64,000 nucleotides of DNA, taken from positions 124,001 through 188,000 of the forward strand of contig NZ_FTMD01000006.1 of assembly GCF_900156155.1 (NCBI RefSeq), given 5' to 3'. The DNA comes from Aromatoleum tolulyticum (GTDB lineage: Bacteria > Pseudomonadota > Gammaproteobacteria > Burkholderiales > Rhodocyclaceae). Shown piece after piece: positions 18,488-29,500 of the stretch. The notes under the pieces are model-generated. The model did not search any database, was not told the DNA's origin, and saw only the letters and a program-made list of their open reading frames with translations. A program made the position numbers and the translations under genes. Positions within the stretch are counted from its first letter, which is position 1. Every line of letters starts with the position of its first letter.

Positions 18488-20848
18488 ATGTCTATCAGCA
18501 CGACCCAAGGAAAGCCCGGAGCCGGGGGGGAAGTCGCGACGCGGCTGGCTTTCTTCAAGGGCTTGCAGGCGATCACTGCCCGTATCCACGCGACCAAGGA
18601 CATCGACGAGATCGTGTTCGAGCTGTCGTCGGACCTGTGTGCCGTGTTCGGCGCGGAGCGGCTATCCTTCTTTGTTGTCAATCACAGCGGCACGCACCTG
18701 CTGGCCCGCGTCAAGACCGGTCGCGGAGCGGCGCCGGGCGCGCGCCTGCCGATCGACGAGAGCAGCATCGCGGGTTACGTCGCGCTGACGCGCGAGGCGC
18801 TCAACCTGCGCAATGTCTACGACGCCGCCGAACTGGCCGCGATCTCGCCGAATCTGCGTTTCCGCACCACGAGCGACACCCTCGGCGGTTACCGCACGCG
18901 CCAGATGCTGTGTGCGCCGATTATCGATCCGAACAGCGGCAAGCTGCACGGCGTCATCGAGGTGATCAATCCGCTCACGGGCGAGGACTTTTCGCCGGTG
19001 GCGAAGGAAGGTCTCCTGGGGCTGGCGCAGACGCTGGGGGTCGCCTTCGCGCAGCGCAGCAACGCGCCGGCGGCACTGCGCTCGCGCTACGACGCGCTGA
19101 TCGCCGACGGGCGTATCGCCACCGGCGAGATGGATGACGCGACGCGCATCTCGCGCGAGACCGGAGCCCACGTCGAGGACGTCCTGGTGGAAAAATATGG
19201 ACTCCCCCTGGCGCAGATCGGCGATGCGGCGGCGCGCTTCTTCAACGTCGCGTACGAGCCGTTCCGCACCGACCGCGTCAAGCAGATGGACCTGCTGCGC
19301 AACATCAAGCGCGAATACGTGCAGCAGAACCAGTGGCTGCCGTTGGAGGAAACCAACGAGGGCGTCGTCCTGCTCACCTACGACCCCGAGCAGGTGCGCG
19401 TGTCGCGCGTCGCCGAGAACGTGTTCCCGCGAAAGAAGCTCGCCTATCGCGTCACGACGCACTGCGAGTTCGAGCAGACCGTCGACCACTACTTCGAGCC
19501 GACGATGGAAAGCGGGTCGGTCGATGACCTGCTGCACGACCTGCTGGAGGACGAGCAAGAGGGTTCGGTCGCCGACGACGTCTCCGCGGCGGCCGACAAC
19601 GAGCTCGTCAAGCTCGTGAACAAGATCATCATCGACGCGCACCGCCAGGGCGCCTCGGACATCCACGTCGAGCCGCGGCCGGGCAAGGAAAAGACGCTGA
19701 TCCGCTTCCGCAAGGACGGCACGCTCGTGCCCTACATCCAGATCCCGGCGAGCTACCGCAATCCGCTCGTCACGCGCATCAAGATCATGTGCGACCTCGA
19801 CATCTCCGAGCGCCGCAGGCCGCAGGACGGCAAGATCAAGTTCCGCAAGTTCGCGCCGCTCGACATCGAATTGCGCGTCGCGACGGTGCCGACCGCGGGC
19901 GGGATGGAAGACGTCGTGATGCGCCTGCTCGCCAACAGCGAGCCGCTGCCGCTCGACAAGCTGGGGCTCAGTCCGCACAACCTCGCGCGCCTGAAATCGG
20001 TGATCGTGAAGCCCTACGGCCTGTTCTTCGTGTGCGGCCCGACCGGCTCGGGCAAGACGACCACGCTGCATTCCATCCTCGGCCACATCAACACGCCCGA
20101 GACCAAGATCTGGACCGCCGAGGATCCGGTCGAAATCACGCAGAAGGGCCTGCGCCAGGTGCAGGTGAACCGCAAGGCGGGGCTGGATTTCGCGACCATG
20201 ATGCGCTCCTTCCTGCGTGCCGACCCGGACGTGATCATGGTCGGCGAAATGCGCGACAAGGAGACCGTGTCGGTCGGCATCGAGGCCTCGCTGACCGGCC
20301 ACCTCGTGTTCTCGACGCTGCACACCAACAGCGCGCCGGAATCGATCGTGCGCCTGCTCGACATGGGCATGGATCCGTTCAACTTCGGCGACGCGCTGCT
20401 CGGCGTGCTCGCGCAGCGCCTCACCAAGCGCCTGTGCAAGTGCAAGGAGGCCTATCAGCCCGACGAAGGCGAAGTGCAACAGATCCTCGACGAGTACTGC
20501 GAGGACATGGCGGGGACACCGGATTTCAAGGCCGATCCGGCGGCGGCGCGCGCGGCGGTGCTGGCCCGCCTGAAGGCCGAGCATGGCGGCGCCGACGGAC
20601 ACTTCACGCTGTACCGGCCGGTGGGCTGCACCGAGTGCAACGGCGGCTACCGCGGGCGCGTAGGCCTGCACGAGCTGATGGTCGCCACCAACGAGGTCAA
20701 GCGCCTGATCCAGGAGCGCGCGCGCGTCGCGCAACTGCTGGCGCTCGCGCTCGCGGAAGGCCTGCGCACGCTGCGCCAGGACGGCATCGAGAAAGTCTTG
20801 GCCGGCGTCACCGACATGGAGCAGGTGCGGCGCGTGTGCGTGCGATGA
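18488..20848 (+). CDS. GAF-domain GspE/PilB-type secretion ATPase
   Basis: A 786-residue protein joining a sensory and a motor module. Residues about 20-190 form a GAF domain (ITARIHATKDIDEIVFELSS to GLLGLAQTLGVAF). A GspE N-terminal (MshEN) segment follows (IATGEMDDATRISRETGAHV). The ATPase core has Walker A GPTGSGKTTT near residue 517, the Asp box and Walker B (DPDVIMVGEMRD near 580), His box (LVFSTLHTNSA) and a CxC/CxxC zinc site (CKCKEAY and GCTECNGGY). This suits an assembly ATPase for type IV pili or type II secretion, but no pilin, inner-membrane platform or secretin gene is near. Start at 18488 (MSISTTQ) was chosen over an in-frame ATG at 18449. A regulated pilus or secretion motor is inferred. 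Confidence 0.85.
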   Translation: MSISTTQGKPGAGGEVATRLAFFKGLQAITARIHATKDIDEIVFELSSDLCAVFGAERLSFFVVNHSGTHLLARVKTGRGAAPGARLPIDESSIAGYVALTREALNLRNVYDAAELAAISPNLRFRTTSDTLGGYRTRQMLCAPIIDPNSGKLHGVIEVINPLTGEDFSPVAKEGLLGLAQTLGVAFAQRSNAPAALRSRYDALIADGRIATGEMDDATRISRETGAHVEDVLVEKYGLPLAQIGDAAARFFNVAYEPFRTDRVKQMDLLRNIKREYVQQNQWLPLEETNEGVVLLTYDPEQVRVSRVAENVFPRKKLAYRVTTHCEFEQTVDHYFEPTMESGSVDDLLHDLLEDEQEGSVADDVSAAADNELVKLVNKIIIDAHRQGASDIHVEPRPGKEKTLIRFRKDGTLVPYIQIPASYRNPLVTRIKIMCDLDISERRRPQDGKIKFRKFAPLDIELRVATVPTAGGMEDVVMRLLANSEPLPLDKLGLSPHNLARLKSVIVKPYGLFFVCGPTGSGKTTTLHSILGHINTPETKIWTAEDPVEITQKGLRQVQVNRKAGLDFATMMRSFLRADPDVIMVGEMRDKETVSVGIEASLTGHLVFSTLHTNSAPESIVRLLDMGMDPFNFGDALLGVLAQRLTKRLCKCKEAYQPDEGEVQQILDEYCEDMAGTPDFKADPAAARAAVLARLKAEHGGADGHFTLYRPVGCTECNGGYRGRVGLHELMVATNEVKRLIQERARVAQLLALALAEGLRTLRQDGIEKVLAGVTDMEQVRRVCVR

Positions 20849-20897
20849 GCCGTCGCGATCGGGGGAACCCCGAGGGCGTACGGGCTGCCTGAGCGGT

Positions 20898-20903
20898 TAG
20901 AAT
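20898..20903 (+). promoter_or_regulatory. Candidate -10 element of rpe
   Basis: TAGAAT within GCGGTTAGAATCGCG, 29 bases before the rpe start. The same 15 bases occur before the FKBP gene (31219-31233), which supports a shared core promoter element. Confidence 0.45.
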
Positions 20904-20931
20904 CGCGCCAGCCCAACAGGAGAACCCGACA

Positions 20932-21627
20932 ATGTACCGCATCGCCCCCAGCCTGCTTTCGGCCGACTTCGCCCGCCTCGGCGAGGAAGTGCGCAACGTC
21001 ATCGCCGCCGGCGCGGACTGGATCCACTTCGACGTGATGGACAACCATTACGTGCCGAACCTCACGATCGGCCCGCTGGTGTGCGAGGCGATCCGCCCGC
21101 ACACCGAGGCGCCGATCGACGTGCACCTGATGGTGAAGCCGGTCGATCGCATCATCCCCGACTTCGCCAAGGCCGGCGCGAACGTGATCACCTTCCACCC
21201 GGAAGCGTCCGACCACGTCCACCGCTCGCTCGCGCTGATCCGCGACCACGGCTGCAAGGCGGGGCTGGTGTTCAACCCGGCCACCCCGCTGCACTACCTC
21301 GACCATGCGCTCGACGACATCGACGTCGTGCTGCTGATGAGCGTGAATCCCGGCTTCGGCGGGCAGAAGTTCATCCCCGGCACGCTCGGCAAGCTGCGCG
21401 CGACGCGCGCACGGCTCGACGCCTACGAGGCCGCGAGCGGGCGCCGCATCCTGCTGCAGATCGATGGCGGCGTGAAGGTCGACAACATCGCCGAGATCGC
21501 CGCCGCGGGCGCCGACACCTTCGTCGCCGGCTCGGCGGTGTTCGGTGCCGGGCGGGACGCCGACCCCAACCGCTACGACAGCGTGATCGCCGCGCTGCGC
21601 GCCGAACTCGCCAAGGTCAAGCAGTGA
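20932..21627 (+). CDS. rpe: Ribulose-phosphate 3-epimerase
   Basis: A 231-residue TIM-barrel enzyme that interconverts ribulose 5-phosphate and xylulose 5-phosphate in the pentose-phosphate and Calvin cycles. Family signatures are complete: [35 protein letters not shown] with metal-binding His and Asp, [16 protein letters not shown], and [16 protein letters not shown] precedes the ATG. Its stop overlaps the GTG start of gph by four bases (GTGA), so the two are translationally coupled. Confidence 0.97.
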   Translation: MYRIAPSLLSADFARLGEEVRNVIAAGADWIHFDVMDNHYVPNLTIGPLVCEAIRPHTEAPIDVHLMVKPVDRIIPDFAKAGANVITFHPEASDHVHRSLALIRDHGCKAGLVFNPATPLHYLDHALDDIDVVLLMSVNPGFGGQKFIPGTLGKLRATRARLDAYEAASGRRILLQIDGGVKVDNIAEIAAAGADTFVAGSAVFGAGRDADPNRYDSVIAALRAELAKVKQ

Positions 21628-22301
21628 GCCTCGCGCGCTTCCCGGTGCGGGCGGTGCTGTTCGACCTCGACGGCACCCTGCTCGACACGATCCACGACCT
21701 GGCCGATGCGGCCAACTTGATGCTCGCCGAGATGGGCCGCGCGGCGCGTCCGCTCGAACAGATCCATTCCTTCGTCGGCAAGGGCATCCCCAACCTCGTG
21801 CGCCGCTGCATGACCGAGGACGCCGCGGCGGGCGAGGACGAGATCGAGCAGGCGGTCGTCGTGTTTCGGCGCCATTACGCGCTCGTGAACGGCCGCAGCA
21901 CGCGCATCTACCCCGGCGTCGTGGAGACGCTGGAGGCGATGCGCGCGATGGACCTGAGGCTCGCGTGCGTCACCAACAAGGCCGAGGCCTTCACGCTCCC
22001 GCTGCTCGAGCGCATGGGCCTGACGCCGTATTTCGGTGCGGTCGTCAGCGGCGACACGCTGCCGGTGAAGAAGCCCGACCCGGCGGTGCTGCACCACGCG
22101 TGCGAGCTGCTCGGCGTGCCGTCGCCGCTGGCGCTGATGATCGGCGATTCGGCCAACGACGCGCTCGCCGCCCGCGGCGCGGGCATGCCGGTGCTGCTCG
22201 TGACCTATGGATATAGCGAAGGCATGCCGGTGGACACCATCGAATGCGATGGGCTACTATCGGTCGCTACCGGGGCGCTCGACCGCATCGCAGCGGCGTG
22301 A
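21624..22301 (+). CDS. gph: Phosphoglycolate phosphatase
   Basis: A 225-residue HAD-family phosphatase that removes phosphate from 2-phosphoglycolate, formed by DNA repair or RuBisCO oxygenation. Motif I is [13 protein letters not shown] near residue 10, the TNK motif II lies in [11 protein letters not shown], and motif III/IV are KKPDPAVL and [16 protein letters not shown]. The start is GTG at 21624, inside the rpe stop (GTGA), which fixes it well. The rpe-gph-trpE order is common in proteobacteria. Confidence 0.93.
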   Translation: MSLARFPVRAVLFDLDGTLLDTIHDLADAANLMLAEMGRAARPLEQIHSFVGKGIPNLVRRCMTEDAAAGEDEIEQAVVVFRRHYALVNGRSTRIYPGVVETLEAMRAMDLRLACVTNKAEAFTLPLLERMGLTPYFGAVVSGDTLPVKKPDPAVLHHACELLGVPSPLALMIGDSANDALAARGAGMPVLLVTYGYSEGMPVDTIECDGLLSVATGALDRIAAA

Positions 22302-22347
22302 AGTTCCGGCGCATATCCGCAAGACTCCATCATCCGATCGAGACATC

Positions 22348-22446
22348 GTGACCTACAGGAACCGGGATTCGGTAAAGGAAAGCACCCAGTTTGTCGCCGC
22401 GCAACTGCGCTGGCGCGGCTGGCGCTCGTGGCCTGCGGGCCACTGA
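22348..22446 (+). CDS. Candidate trp leader peptide (32 codons, three Trp near the end)
   Basis: A short frame between gph and trpE ends in RWRGWRSWPAGH. Three Trp codons (22411, 22420, 22429) fall within seven codons of the end, with the stop at 22444. Such Trp clustering just upstream of a Trp-synthesis gene is the hallmark of ribosome-mediated attenuation, known for trpE in enteric bacteria, rhizobia and pseudomonads. The GTG at 22348 is only one possible start, with a weak ribosome site; the frame is open further upstream. The GC-rich context means TGG codons could arise by chance. Confidence 0.4.
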   Translation: MTYRNRDSVKESTQFVAAQLRWRGWRSWPAGH

Positions 22447-22481
22447 TACGCGACTGCTTCGCGGGCGACGAACTGCCCGCA
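22428..22481 (+). promoter_or_regulatory. Mutually exclusive hairpins upstream of trpE, candidate attenuator
   Basis: Hairpin 1 pairs GTGGCC (22428-22433) with GGCCAC (22438-22443) and overlaps the last Trp codon. Hairpin 2 pairs GCGGGC (22461-22466) with GCCCGC (22475-22480). A third pairing, TGCGGGC (22434-22440) with GCCCGCA (22475-22481), excludes both. This resembles an attenuator switch, but no T run follows hairpin 2, so classic termination is uncertain. Confidence 0.4.
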
Positions 22482-22518
22482 CCCCTTGCCGAATCGAACC
22501 GTTTTCCGTGGAGTCTCC

Positions 22519-24006
22519 ATGCTTGAGCAGGAATTCAACGCGCTGGCCGCGCAGGGCTACAACCGCATCCCGGTCACGCTCGAAACCTTCGCCGACCTCG
22601 ACACGCCGCTGTCGATCTACCTGAAGCTCGCCAACGAACCGTATTCCTACCTGCTCGAATCGGTGCAGGGCGGCGAGCGCTTCGGCCGCTACTCGATGAT
22701 CGGGCTGGCGGCCTCGACGCGCATCGAGGTGTACGGCCGCTCGGCGCTGCTGCTGACCGGCAACCGCCTCGTCGAGCGGCGCGACTACGGCGATCCGCTG
22801 AACTACGTCGCCGAGTTCATGGAGCGCATCAAGGTGCCGCCGCGCGACGGCCTGCCGCGCTTCGCGGGCGGACTGGTCGGCTGCTTCGGCTACGACACCG
22901 TGCGCTACATCGAGCCGCGCCTCGCCCACGCGCAGAAGCCGGACACGCTCGGCACGCCGGACATCCTGCTGCTGCTGTCCGAGGAAATCGCCATCGTCGA
23001 CAACCTCTCGGGCAAGCTCACGCTGGTCGTGTATGCCGAGCCGGAAGTGCCGGGCGCCCTCAAGCGCGCGAAGAAGCGCCTGCGCGAACTCCTCGCGCGG
23101 CTGCGCGCGCCGGTGCAGATTCCCGAGGACATGCACGCCGAGCCGCAGCCGGCGGTGTCGAGCTTCGGCGAGGAAGCCTTCAAGGCCGCGGTGAATCGCG
23201 CCAAGCAGTACATCGTCGACGGCGACATCATGCAGGTCGTGCTGTCGCAGCGCATGAGCAAGCCCTACGCGGCGAGCCCGATGGCGCTGTACCGCGCGAT
23301 CCGCTCGCTGAATCCCTCGCCCTACATGTTCTATTTCAACTTCGAGGACTTCCACGTCGTCGGAGCCTCCCCGGAGATCCTCGTGCGTCTCGACGAGGAC
23401 GGGCAGGGCAAGCGCGTCACGGTGCGCCCGATTGCCGGCACGCGGCCGCGCGGCGCGACGCCGGCCGAGGACGAGGCGCTGGAGGCGGACCTGCTCGCCG
23501 ACGAGAAGGAGCGCGCCGAGCACCTGCAGCTGCTGGACCTCGGGCGCAACGATGCCGGCCGCGTCGCCGAGACCGGCAGCGTCCGGGTCACCGACCAGTT
23601 CACGATCGAGCGCTATTCGCACGTGATGCACATCGTGTCGAACGTCGAGGCGCGTCTGAAGGACGGGCTCAATGCGCTGGCGGTGCTGCGCGCGACCTTC
23701 CCCGCCGGCACCGTGTCCGGGGCGCCCAAGCTGCGCGCGATGGAGATCATCGACGAGCTCGAGCCGGTCAAGCGTGGCGTCTATGCGGGCGCAGTCGGCT
23801 ACATCGGTTTCCATGGCGACATGGATCTCGCGATCGCGATCCGCACCGCGGTGATCAAGGACGGTCACATCCATGTGCAGGCCGGTGCCGGCATCGTCGC
23901 CGACTCCAACCCGGATGCCGAATGGACGGAGACGCAGAACAAGGCGCGCGCGATGCTGCGTGCCGCGGAAATGGCGGAATCCGGGCTCGATACCCGCATC
24001 GACTGA
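22519..24006 (+). CDS. trpE: Anthranilate synthase component I
   Basis: A 495-residue TrpE that makes anthranilate from chorismate and ammonia, the committed step of tryptophan synthesis. The N-terminal domain carries the tryptophan-feedback motif LLES in [17 protein letters not shown]. The chorismate-binding domain has [30 protein letters not shown]-like [39 protein letters not shown] and AGAGIVADS. The ATG at 22519 ([10 protein letters not shown]) is chosen from family length; GGAG is close upstream. It heads a trpEGDC set. Confidence 0.97.
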   Translation: MLEQEFNALAAQGYNRIPVTLETFADLDTPLSIYLKLANEPYSYLLESVQGGERFGRYSMIGLAASTRIEVYGRSALLLTGNRLVERRDYGDPLNYVAEFMERIKVPPRDGLPRFAGGLVGCFGYDTVRYIEPRLAHAQKPDTLGTPDILLLLSEEIAIVDNLSGKLTLVVYAEPEVPGALKRAKKRLRELLARLRAPVQIPEDMHAEPQPAVSSFGEEAFKAAVNRAKQYIVDGDIMQVVLSQRMSKPYAASPMALYRAIRSLNPSPYMFYFNFEDFHVVGASPEILVRLDEDGQGKRVTVRPIAGTRPRGATPAEDEALEADLLADEKERAEHLQLLDLGRNDAGRVAETGSVRVTDQFTIERYSHVMHIVSNVEARLKDGLNALAVLRATFPAGTVSGAPKLRAMEIIDELEPVKRGVYAGAVGYIGFHGDMDLAIAIRTAVIKDGHIHVQAGAGIVADSNPDAEWTETQNKARAMLRAAEMAESGLDTRID

Positions 24007-24088
24007 ACAGGCGGAGCGGCGGCCGTCGCGTCGCCGATTCCGCCGTCCGGTCCGCCCCGCGGGCCGGCGCGCAAGAAGGAATGCATCC

Positions 24089-24664
24089 ATGCTGCTGATG
24101 ATCGACAACTACGACAGCTTCACCTACAACCTCGTGCAGTACTTCGGCGAGCTCGGGGCGCAGGTGAAGGTGTATCGCAACGACGAAATCACCCTCGAAC
24201 AGATCGCGCTGATGAAGCCCGAGCAGCTCGTGATCTCGCCGGGACCCTGCACGCCGGCCGAGGCCGGCATCTCGGTGCCGGCGATCCGCGAGTTCGCCGG
24301 CAAGATCCCCCTCCTTGGCGTGTGCCTCGGCCACCAGAGCATCGGCGCGGCCTTCGGCGGCAAGATCGTGCACGCCAAGCGCCTGATGCACGGCAAGACT
24401 TCGCCGGTTCATCATCAGGACGTCGGCGTGTTCAGGGGCCTGCCCAACCCGGTGACGTGCACGCGCTACCATTCGCTGGCGATCGAACGCGAGAGCCTGC
24501 CCGACTGCCTCGAGGTGACGGCGTGGACCGACGACGGCGAGATCATGGGCGTGCGCCACAAGACGCTCGCGGTCGAGGGGGTGCAGTTCCACCCCGAGTC
24601 CATCCTGACCGAACACGGCCACGCGATGCTCAAGAATTTCCTCGACCAGAGCCGCGAGAAGTAA
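24089..24664 (+). CDS. trpG: Anthranilate synthase component II (glutamine amidotransferase)
   Basis: A 191-residue class I glutamine amidotransferase that feeds ammonia to TrpE. The catalytic Cys79 lies in [12 protein letters not shown], and the His-Glu pair in [13 protein letters not shown]. The start [18 protein letters not shown] is the family N-terminus, with AAGAAGGA eight bases upstream. In many bacteria this subunit also serves 4-amino-4-deoxychorismate synthase; no pabB is in the window. Confidence 0.97.
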   Translation: MLLMIDNYDSFTYNLVQYFGELGAQVKVYRNDEITLEQIALMKPEQLVISPGPCTPAEAGISVPAIREFAGKIPLLGVCLGHQSIGAAFGGKIVHAKRLMHGKTSPVHHQDVGVFRGLPNPVTCTRYHSLAIERESLPDCLEVTAWTDDGEIMGVRHKTLAVEGVQFHPESILTEHGHAMLKNFLDQSREK

Positions 24665-24721
24665 GAACTGAGGTGAACCCGAGCGCAGGCTCGTGGTCTG
24701 CATGAACAGACAAGGATTGCC

Positions 24722-25753
24722 ATGACGATTACTGCCCAGGACGCGCTGCAGCGCACGATCGACCACCGCGAGATCTTCTACGACGAGATGCTGTCGCTGA
24801 TGCGCCAGATCATGGCCGGCGAGATCTCGCCGGTGATGACCGCCGCGATCCTCACCGGCCTGCGCGTGAAGAAGGAGACGATCGGCGAGATCACCGCCGC
24901 CGCGACCGTGATGCGCGAGCTGTCGACCAAGGTGCAGGTCGCGGGGCCGGACCAGAACTTCCTCGACATCGTCGGGACCGGCGGCGACGGCGCCAACACC
25001 TTCAACATCTCGACGACGACGATCTTCGTCGCCGCGGCGGCCGGCGCACGCGTCGCCAAGCACGGCGGGCGCAGCGTGTCGTCGAAGAGCGGTGCCGCGG
25101 ACGTGCTCGAGGCGCTGGGCGTGAAGCTCGGCGTGACGCCCGAACAGGTGGCGGCCTCGATCGAGGCCACCGGCATCGGCTTCATGTTCGCGCCGGCCCA
25201 CCACAGCGCGATGAAGAACGTCGCGCCGGTGCGCCGCGAGATGGGCGTGCGCACGATCTTCAACATCCTCGGCCCGCTGACGAACCCCGCTGGCGCGCCG
25301 AACACGCTGATGGGCGTGTTCCACCCCGACCTCGTCGGCATCCAGGCACGCGTGATGGAGCGCCTTGGTGCGAAGCACGTGCTGGTCGTCTACGGCCTGG
25401 ACGGCATGGATGAGGTGAGCCTGGGCGCTGCGACGATGGTCGGCGAGCTGAAGGACGGCGCGATCCGCGAGTACCAGATCCATCCCGAGGACTTCGGCAT
25501 GGCGATGGCCGGCACGCGCAACCTGCAGGTGCAGAGCGCCGAGGAGTCGAAGGCGGTGCTGCTCGGCGTGCTCGACAACAAGCCGGGCCCGGCGCGCGAC
25601 ATCGTGATCCTGAACGCGGGGGTGGCGCTGTACACGGCGAACCTCGCCGACTCGATCGCTGAAGGTATCGTGCGTGCGCGCGAGATCATCGCCAGTGGCG
25701 CGGCGCGGGCGAAGCTCGAGGCGTTCCTCGCCTTCAACCGCCAGTTCGCGTGA
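24722..25753 (+). CDS. trpD: Anthranilate phosphoribosyltransferase
   Basis: A 343-residue enzyme that joins anthranilate to PRPP. The PRPP-binding loop is [17 protein letters not shown] near residue 80, followed by [22 protein letters not shown] and the anthranilate-site residues of [23 protein letters not shown]. Length is normal. It lies 57 bases after trpG and 13 bases before trpC, so one transcript is likely. Confidence 0.97.
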   Translation: MTITAQDALQRTIDHREIFYDEMLSLMRQIMAGEISPVMTAAILTGLRVKKETIGEITAAATVMRELSTKVQVAGPDQNFLDIVGTGGDGANTFNISTTTIFVAAAAGARVAKHGGRSVSSKSGAADVLEALGVKLGVTPEQVAASIEATGIGFMFAPAHHSAMKNVAPVRREMGVRTIFNILGPLTNPAGAPNTLMGVFHPDLVGIQARVMERLGAKHVLVVYGLDGMDEVSLGAATMVGELKDGAIREYQIHPEDFGMAMAGTRNLQVQSAEESKAVLLGVLDNKPGPARDIVILNAGVALYTANLADSIAEGIVRAREIIASGAARAKLEAFLAFNRQFA

Positions 25754-25766
25754 GGCAGGCACCAGC

Positions 25767-26555
25767 ATGAGTGACATCCTGAACAAGATCCTCGCCGTGA
25801 AGGCCGAGGAAGTGGCGGCGGGCAAGGCACTTCGACCCCTCGAGCGCGTGCGTGCGGAGGCCGAGTTCGCGCCGGCAGCGCGCGATTTCGTCGGCGCGAT
25901 GCGCGCGAAGATCGCGGCCGGTGACGCCGCGGTGATCGCCGAGGTCAAGAAGGCGAGCCCGTCGAAGGGCGTGATCCGCGCGGACTTCCGCCCGGCCGAA
26001 ATCGCCGTGCAGTACGAGCGCGCGGGAGCGGCCTGCCTGTCGGTGCTGACCGACCGCCAGTTCTTCCAGGGGGCGCCCGAGTACCTGCAGGCGGCGCGTG
26101 CGGCGTGCGCCCTGCCGGCGCTGCGCAAGGACTTCCTCGTCGACGCGTGGCAGGTGTACGAGGCGCGCGCGATGGGCGCGGATGCGATCCTGCTGATCGC
26201 GGCGGCGCTCGATCTCGCGCAGATGCAGGAGATGGAGGCGATCGCGGCGAGTCTGGGCATGGCCGTGCTCGTCGAGGTGCATGACGCGGCCGAGCTCGAC
26301 GTCGCGCTGCAGCTCGCGACCCCGCTCGTCGGCATCAACAACCGCAACCTGCGCAGCTTCGAGGTCAGCCTGCAGACGACGCTGGACCTGCTGCCGCGCG
26401 TCCCCGCCGGACGCATCGTCGTCACCGAGTCCGGCATTCTCAAGCCGCAGGACGTGGCGCTGATGCGGTCGAACGCCGTGCACGCCTTCCTCGTCGGCGA
26501 AGCCTTCATGCGTGCGCCGGATCCGGGCGAGGAGTTGCGCGCGCTGTTCGGCTGA
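25767..26555 (+). CDS. trpC: Indole-3-glycerol-phosphate synthase
   Basis: A 262-residue monofunctional TrpC that closes the indole ring. The N-terminal helix [16 protein letters not shown] is typical. Catalytic elements are [13 protein letters not shown] (Lys), [33 protein letters not shown] (Lys), [10 protein letters not shown] (Glu), [12 protein letters not shown] (Asn) and VVTESGI. It is not fused to TrpF. The next gene, tamB, starts 12 bases later. Confidence 0.97.
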   Translation: MSDILNKILAVKAEEVAAGKALRPLERVRAEAEFAPAARDFVGAMRAKIAAGDAAVIAEVKKASPSKGVIRADFRPAEIAVQYERAGAACLSVLTDRQFFQGAPEYLQAARAACALPALRKDFLVDAWQVYEARAMGADAILLIAAALDLAQMQEMEAIAASLGMAVLVEVHDAAELDVALQLATPLVGINNRNLRSFEVSLQTTLDLLPRVPAGRIVVTESGILKPQDVALMRSNAVHAFLVGEAFMRAPDPGEELRALFG

Positions 26556-26567
26556 GCGGAGCGACGC

Positions 26568-29500
26568 ATGACGTCGCCGGTCCCCGCCAAACCGGTTCGC
26601 CCGCGCCGACGGGCGGCGAGGCTGTGGCTGGCGGCGCTCGCGCTGCCGGCGCTGGTCGCACTGGCGGCGGCGTGGCTGGTGCTGACCGAATCCGGCCTGC
26701 GGGCGGCCGCCGTCCTTGCGGCGGTGCTGAGCGGCGGACAGGTGACGCTGGACTCCCCGGACGGTCGCCTTGCGGGGCCGCTGCGCATCGGGGTGCTGCG
26801 CATCGACGGCCCCGACCTGCGCCTGCGGGTCGAAGGGCTAACGCTGACCTGGCGTCCGGGCGCCTTGTTCGACGGCGGCATCGCGATCGACGAACTCGCG
26901 GCCGAGCGGGTCGACATCGCCACGCGTCCGCAGGCTGAACCCGCGCAGCGGACGCCCCCCGAATCCCTTGTGCTGCCGGTGTCCCTGGCGGCGCAATCGC
27001 TCGGCATCGGCCGGCTTGTCGTGCACGCATGGGCGGACGGTGAACTCGCCGCTGCCGGGGCCGTCTTCGAAATCGCCGATCTCGCGGCCCGCGCACGCAG
27101 CGATGGCGGCCGCCATCGCATCGAATCCCTTGCGGCGACCCTGCCCTTCGGGCGGGCCGAGTTCGCCGGCGAGATCGACGGGCGCGCGCCGTTCGCACTG
27201 TCTGCGAGCGCGGCGCTGACCGGGACGAGCAACGGGCACGAATACCGGTTGCAGTTCGTCGCGGACGGTAATCTGCTTGCGCCGCAGCTGCGGATCGAGG
27301 CCCAGGGGGCAGGGCTGAGCGGTGACGGCGAGGTGCTGGGGGCTCCGTTCGAAGCGGTGCCCGTGCGCCGGCTGCGCCTCGCGCTGGGCGATCTCGACCC
27401 GTCCGTGTTCGAGCCTTCCGCGCCGCGCGCGGCGCTGCGCATCGCGGCGGACCTGTCGGCGCAGGGCGAGGGGCAGGGCGAGGGGCAGGGGGGCTGGGGA
27501 TTGTCGGGGCCGGTGACGATCGAGAATCTTCATCCCGACGCGATCGACCGGCAGGGCTTGCCCTTCACGAAGCTGGCCGCACGCCTGCTCTGGACGCCCG
27601 AGCGGGTGCGGGCCGAAGACCTGATCCTGCGGCTGGCGGGAGCCGGGCGGGTCACCGGCGACGTGGATTGGCGGCCGGGGGGACGAGGTACTGCGCCAGG
27701 GGAGGGCGCGGACGGGGCGGCAACGGCGCCCCCCGCGGCCGACCCGCTCGGCCGTTTGAGCGCCACGCTGCAGCTGGCGGGCGTCGAGCTGCAGCGCCTG
27801 GATGGACGTCTGCCTCCCTCGGTGCTGGTCGGCCGGCTGAACGCCGACGGCGACCGCGAGCGCCAGAGCGCGGAGCTCGATTTGCGCGTCAAGGACATGC
27901 GCATGCGTGCCCAGGCGGTGCTGACCGCGCAGGGGGAGGCCGGGGTGCGCAGCCTCGCCGCGAGCGGCGACGTGGCGTCCTTCGATCCCCGTTTCTTCAT
28001 CGCCGACGCGCCCGAGGCGAAGTTGAATCTGGATTTCCGCCTCGCTGCGACGCTGGGCGACATAGCCCGCTACGAGACCGCCGTCGACCTGCAGCAGGGA
28101 CAACTGCGCGGAAAGCCGGTGCGCGGGAAGCTGCGTGCGGTCGTCGAAGGGGCACGCCTCGCCGATGGCGAACTGGACGTGGATCTCGCCGGCAACCGCG
28201 TGCGCGCGCGCGGCGCCTGGGGCGCTTTGCGGGACGTGCTGAAGGTGGATGTGGATGCGCCGGCGCTCGCGGCGCTCGATGCGCGGCTCGGCGGCCGGCT
28301 GACGTTCGCGGGAAGCCTTTCCGGGGGCGCCGCTCAGCCGGCCGGCAGCGTGAAGTTCGCGGCCGAGGCGCTGCGCCTGCCGGGCGATGTCCGCATTGCG
28401 TCGGCCGACGGCGAGGGGCTGCTCGCGGCGGGGGCGGACGGCGAGGTCCGGCTTGCGATGGGGCTGCGGGGGCTGAAGTCGGTCGCCCGCGACGCGCAAA
28501 AGCCGCCGACCGGTGGGCAGTCCGCCGACGAGCCGGACTGGGTGACGGAGGCGAGCCTGCGGATCGGCGGGACCCGGCGGGCGCATGCCGTCGATGTCGT
28601 CGCCAGCGGCCTGGGGGGCGACAGCCTGCGCCTGCGGCTGGAAGGCGGGCTCGCCGGCGACGCGTCGGAAGCGCGCACGGCGGACGGCACCGGGGACGGC
28701 AGCGCGGCATGGCGCGGACGTCTGGCGACACTGGAAACGGGCGGGCGCTGGCCCACGCGCCTGACCGCGTCGGCGCCGCTGGAGCTCGGACCGCAGCGCG
28801 TGCTGCTGGGCGCGGCGGCGCTCGATGCCGGCGAGCGCGGGCGCATCCGCCTGGACGAGACCAGCTGGTCGCCGCAGCGGATCGTCGCGCGCGGTTCCCT
28901 GACCGGTCTCGCCTTCGGCCTGGTGGCGCGTCCCGACGGGCGTCCGCGTCGCGGGCCGGGGCCGCTGGTGCTCGGGGCGGAATGGAACCTGACGCTGGCC
29001 GACGTGGCGCAGGGTTCGGCGCGCGTGTTCCGTGAGGCGGGCGACCTGACCGTGACCGGCGAGATCCCGGCGCGCCTGGGACTGGAGCACCTGGAGGCGC
29101 GCCTCGGCGCCCACGACAACCGCCTCGCGCTGGCCGTGGAGGCGCGCGGCAGCGAGCTGGGCGAACTGGCCGGCGCCGCGACCGCACAGGCGGAGCGCAC
29201 GCCGGGCGGCGGCTGGCGTCTCGCGCCCGATGCGGCGCTGCTCGGTTCGGCACACCTGGCGATGCCGTCGGTGGCCTGGGTCGGGCGGCTGATGCAGGAG
29301 AACGTCGTCACCGGCGGCAGCCTCGGTGCGAGCCTGGCGCTCGCCGGCACGCCGGCCGCACCGCGGGCGAGCGGCACGATCACGGGGCGGGAGCTGTCGC
29401 TGGCGCTGGTGGATCAGGGCCTGCACCTGTCGGGCGGGGATCTGCAGGCGGAGTTCGACCGCGACCGCTTGCGGCTCGCACGCCTCGAATTCGTATCGCC

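Noticed and set aside
22391-22518. Reading-through frame after gph ending just before trpE
   Set aside because: It has no start codon in the gap and no recognisable sequence; the alternative frame with three Trp codons is better explained.
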